A stretch of DNA of 6,614 nucleotides from Tardiphaga sp. (GTDB lineage: Bacteria > Pseudomonadota > Alphaproteobacteria > Rhizobiales > Xanthobacteraceae), in the NCBI GenBank assembly GCA_014377915.1, contig JACMOT010000258.1:1-6614 (forward strand), written 5' to 3'. This document shows, one piece after another, positions 6,130 through 6,614 of this stretch. Within the stretch, counting starts at the first letter, position 1. Every line of letters begins with the position of its first letter. The translations under genes and the position numbers were made by a program. The notes beneath the pieces are model-generated. The model had not been told where the DNA came from. It did not search any database and saw nothing but the letters and a program-made list of their open reading frames with translations.

Positions 6130-6614
6130 TCCGACAGATCGCAATCGAACAGCACATCCTCGCCCATCCTGTGTACGGCCATCGACATACGCGGTGCTTC
6201 GTCGGCACGTTCCCGCGGCGGCAGGATCAGGCCAGGACCGCCGCCACCCAGGATCACCGGGGCCACCATGATGTGCAGACGGTCGAGATATCCGGCGACG
6301 AGAAAACGCGAAATCGTATTGGCACCGCCCTCGATCAGCATACGGCGCATGCCGCGGTCGGCGAGCGCACCAACAATGGCCGCGGGTGAAATCCTGCCGT
6401 CGATCGCCGGCAACGCCACCACTTCCACGCCAGGCGGCGGCGAGACGCGCGTGCCCTGCGCCGTGATCAGCAGGCGCGGTACGCCGTCGTCAGCAAACAT
6501 CTTGGCGCCGGCACCGAGGCGACCGCCGGGGTCAATCACCACGCGCGCCGGCTGCGGCCCGCAAACCCGGCGCACGGTCAATAGCGGATCGTCGGCGATC
6601 GCAGTCCCCACGCC
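6090..6614 (-). CDS. RibD-family reductase, C-terminal part (runs off the right edge)
   Basis: The frame is open to the right edge and supplies the last 174 residues; the true start is outside. RibD reductase domains (dihydrofolate-reductase-like fold) use NADPH to reduce the ribosyl group of 5-amino-6-ribosylamino-uracil phosphate to ribityl in riboflavin synthesis. Hallmarks are GVGTAIADDPLLTVR at the very edge, QPARVVIDPGGRL (about 21-33), the cofactor-binding LIEGGANTISRFL (about 93-105) and YLDRLHIMVAPVILGGGGPG (109-128). It is not certain that this is the housekeeping ribD: nothing shows whether a deaminase domain precedes it, and single-domain RibD-like reductases occur in other pathways. 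Its orientation towards the pterin-like operon, with a 40-nt convergent overlap, suggests a functional link, but it is on the other strand and so belongs to a separate transcript. The GTG at 6611 is probably an internal Val, because it falls within the conserved GVGT motif. Confidence 0.88.
   Translation of the reverse strand, partial: GVGTAIADDPLLTVRRVCGPQPARVVIDPGGRLGAGAKMFADDGVPRLLITAQGTRVSPPPGVEVVALPAIDGRISPAAIVGALADRGMRRMLIEGGANTISRFLVAGYLDRLHIMVAPVILGGGGPGLILPPRERADEAPRMSMAVHRMGEDVLFDCDLSDQRVALGVAKKSA

Overview
The window is about 63% GC by eye, with strong G/C at third codon positions, frequent GTG/TTG starts and tightly overlapping genes. This and the remembered look of the proteins suggest an alphaproteobacterium of the Bradyrhizobium/Rhodopseudomonas group. 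The taxon is inferred from style, not from a marker gene.

Layout: two gene groups diverge from a short AT-richer intergenic region at about 2793-2876. To the left, on the minus strand, lie an MdoH/OpgH-type family-2 glucosyltransferase (2792 to 987), an FkbM-family methyltransferase (981 to 235) and the first ~83 codons of a hydrophobic membrane protein (251 to the window edge). Junctions are nearly gapless or overlapping, so this looks like one transcription unit for a membrane-linked glucan or other surface glycan and its modification.

To the right, on the plus strand, lie four genes packed as an operon: an NAD(P)-binding medium-chain dehydrogenase lacking the usual zinc-binding cysteines (2877-3866), a small 6-pyruvoyltetrahydropterin synthase/QueD-like protein (3876-4277), a family-4 glycosyltransferase (4274-5323) and a class I SAM-dependent methyltransferase (5320-6129). 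Convergent to them, with a 40-nt tail-to-tail overlap, is the C-terminal part of a RibD-type reductase (window edge to 6090, minus strand).

The most interesting content is the right-hand group. A pterin-fold protein, a RibD-like pyrimidine reductase, a sugar transferase, a methyltransferase and a dehydrogenase together suggest a dedicated pathway for a glycosylated and/or methylated pteridine-, lumazine- or flavin-like small molecule. The pterin-synthase homologue has lost its catalytic Cys, one zinc-ligand His and the Asp/His pair of QueD while keeping the fold and the late Glu, so it probably does something other than textbook QueD or PTPS chemistry. The product, and even the assumption that all five genes share a pathway, are inference. 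No RNA gene, mobile element, CRISPR array or convincing terminator was seen, and there is no gene-free stretch over 300 bases.
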